Notes under the pieces: model-generated | The model's database searches: none | Seen by the model: only the letters and a program-made list of their open reading frames with translations | What the model was told of the DNA's origin: nothing | Shown: in pieces, positions 53,036 through 53,542 of the stretch | How the letters are laid out: each line of letters begins with the position of its first letter | How positions within the stretch are numbered: the stretch's first letter is position 1 | Program-made: the position numbers and the translations under genes | From: Nostoc sp. NOS(2021) | Lineage (GTDB): Bacteria; Cyanobacteriota; Cyanobacteriia; Cyanobacteriales; Nostocaceae | Length of the DNA: 53,542 nt | Direction: 5' to 3' | Assembly (NCBI RefSeq): GCF_017115025.1 | Contig: NZ_JABXKM010000118.1 | Coordinates: forward strand, 1 to 53,542

Positions 53036-53180
53036 GTGTTAGCGCAGCGTAAAGCCTTCTCTTCTCCCAAGGGGAGACGCACTCGCGTTCGAGAGGCAAC
53101 GCCTTCGGCATAGCTTCTCTACGAGACGCGACGCGAACGCTTAGAGCGAGTAATCGAGCGTCGAAACGAGCGTCCGCAGT
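53036..53180. repeat. composite small-repeat cluster
   Basis: Dense short palindromic blocks (GCGCAGCGT, CCCAAGGGGAGACGC, ACGAGACGCGACGCGAACGC, GAGCGTCGAAACGAGCG) like those in the 162-bp insertion of the YidD-like gene. No gene is visible here; it lies in the gene-free 52872-53542. Confidence 0.65.
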
Positions 53181-53249
53181 GTTCTAGGGGAAAACCCCCA
53201 GGAACAACTGCCGTGGATTTGGAGAAATTGGGGGAAAAAAATCTCATAC

Positions 53250-53340
53250 AGGACTTACGCAAACAATAGCCGAAACCGTTATTTTTAGGTAGGGGCAATT
53301 CATGAATTGCCCCTACAGCGTGTAATTTTGCGTAAGTCCT
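53250..53340. mobile_element. 91-bp MITE-like element with AGGACTTACGCA ends
   Basis: Perfect 12-bp inverted ends (53250-53261 and 53329-53340) enclose a second palindrome, TAGGGGCAATTCATGAATTG and the remaining CCCCTA. The end sequence matches 48664-48851. Confidence 0.8.
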
Positions 53341-53437
53341 ATCATATTAGGGTTGCATCAAAGAATTGGATAATTTATTTCTTGGAGTTCCCTAATTACA
53401 GTTTTGCGTAAAAGCGTAGCGTTTTTAATTGCAGGGG

Positions 53438-53542
53438 AACACATTGGCATTGTCAGCCAACACATTAGCATTGTCAGCCGACGCATTAGCATTGTCAGCC
53501 GACGCATTAGCATTGTCAGCCGACGCATTAACATTGTCAGCC
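53438..53542. repeat. 21-bp tandem repeat array C (runs off the window)
   Basis: Five 21-base units (53438, 53459, 53480, 53501, 53522), core GCATTAGCATTGTCAGCC. The last complete unit ends at the final base, so the array continues. Its reverse complement resembles array B. Confidence 0.92.

Overview
The window comes from a filamentous, very probably heterocyst-forming cyanobacterium of the Nostocales. The evidence is psbB-psbT (photosystem II), chlP (chlorophyll/tocopherol biosynthesis), two ndhD genes, a XisH/XisI pair, Uma2-type genes, the frequent HIP1 octamer GCGATCGC, and a dense load of small palindromic repeats. No rRNA, tRNA or CRISPR array was found.

Layout. 1-6.4 kb: an orphan HTH-ATPase, a secreted protein, a gene broken by one stop codon, and an ABC peptide/nickel-type binding protein with its permease. 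6.8-11.1 kb: psbB, psbT, ribosomal protein S1 and a HAD-family protein, with clear terminators. 11.5-15.5 kb: an array of four secreted DUF4360-like genes (two nearly identical, one wrecked, one diverged) riddled with MITE-like elements and an IS630 relic. 15.8-24 kb: cysA, a YidD-like gene, chlP, a truncated TPR gene joined to an SMI1/KNR4 gene, csbD, a REC-histidine kinase and a NarL-type regulator. 24.3-26 kb: the first ndhD. 26-32.8 kb: a GC-rich, probably acquired island with an AraC regulator divergent from cupin, SDR, zinc ADH, carboxymuconolactone decarboxylase-like, SDR and aldo/keto reductase genes. Broken ends of the same gene families lie between them. 33.1-38.7 kb: thrB, a coiled-coil protein, and a two-gene unit of a P-loop ATPase and a large TPR protein. 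39.2-44.3 kb: the second ndhD, Uma2, xisH-xisI, a 21-bp tandem array, a decayed Uma2 copy and a retropepsin-like protein. 44.5-52.9 kb: a periplasmic-type molybdenum aldehyde oxidoreductase operon (paoABC-like), a cation efflux transporter, a Tat-exported aldo/keto reductase and a DUF4142 lipoprotein. The window ends inside another 21-bp array.

Function. The photosynthetic genes are housekeeping. The island, the paoABC-like operon and the Tat aldo/keto reductase share an aldehyde/carbonyl theme. The ATPase-TPR pair looks like a signalling or conflict module of unknown output.

The most unusual signal is a class of very small insertions (about 18-26 bp, and one of 162 bp) that lie between GCG and ATCGC of what must have been a HIP1 octamer. 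Removing them restores GCGATCGC and, in the coding cases, a sensible reading frame. One Uma2 pseudogene carries three, the IS630 relic one, and the YidD-like gene carries a 162-bp version that adds exactly 54 codons in frame.
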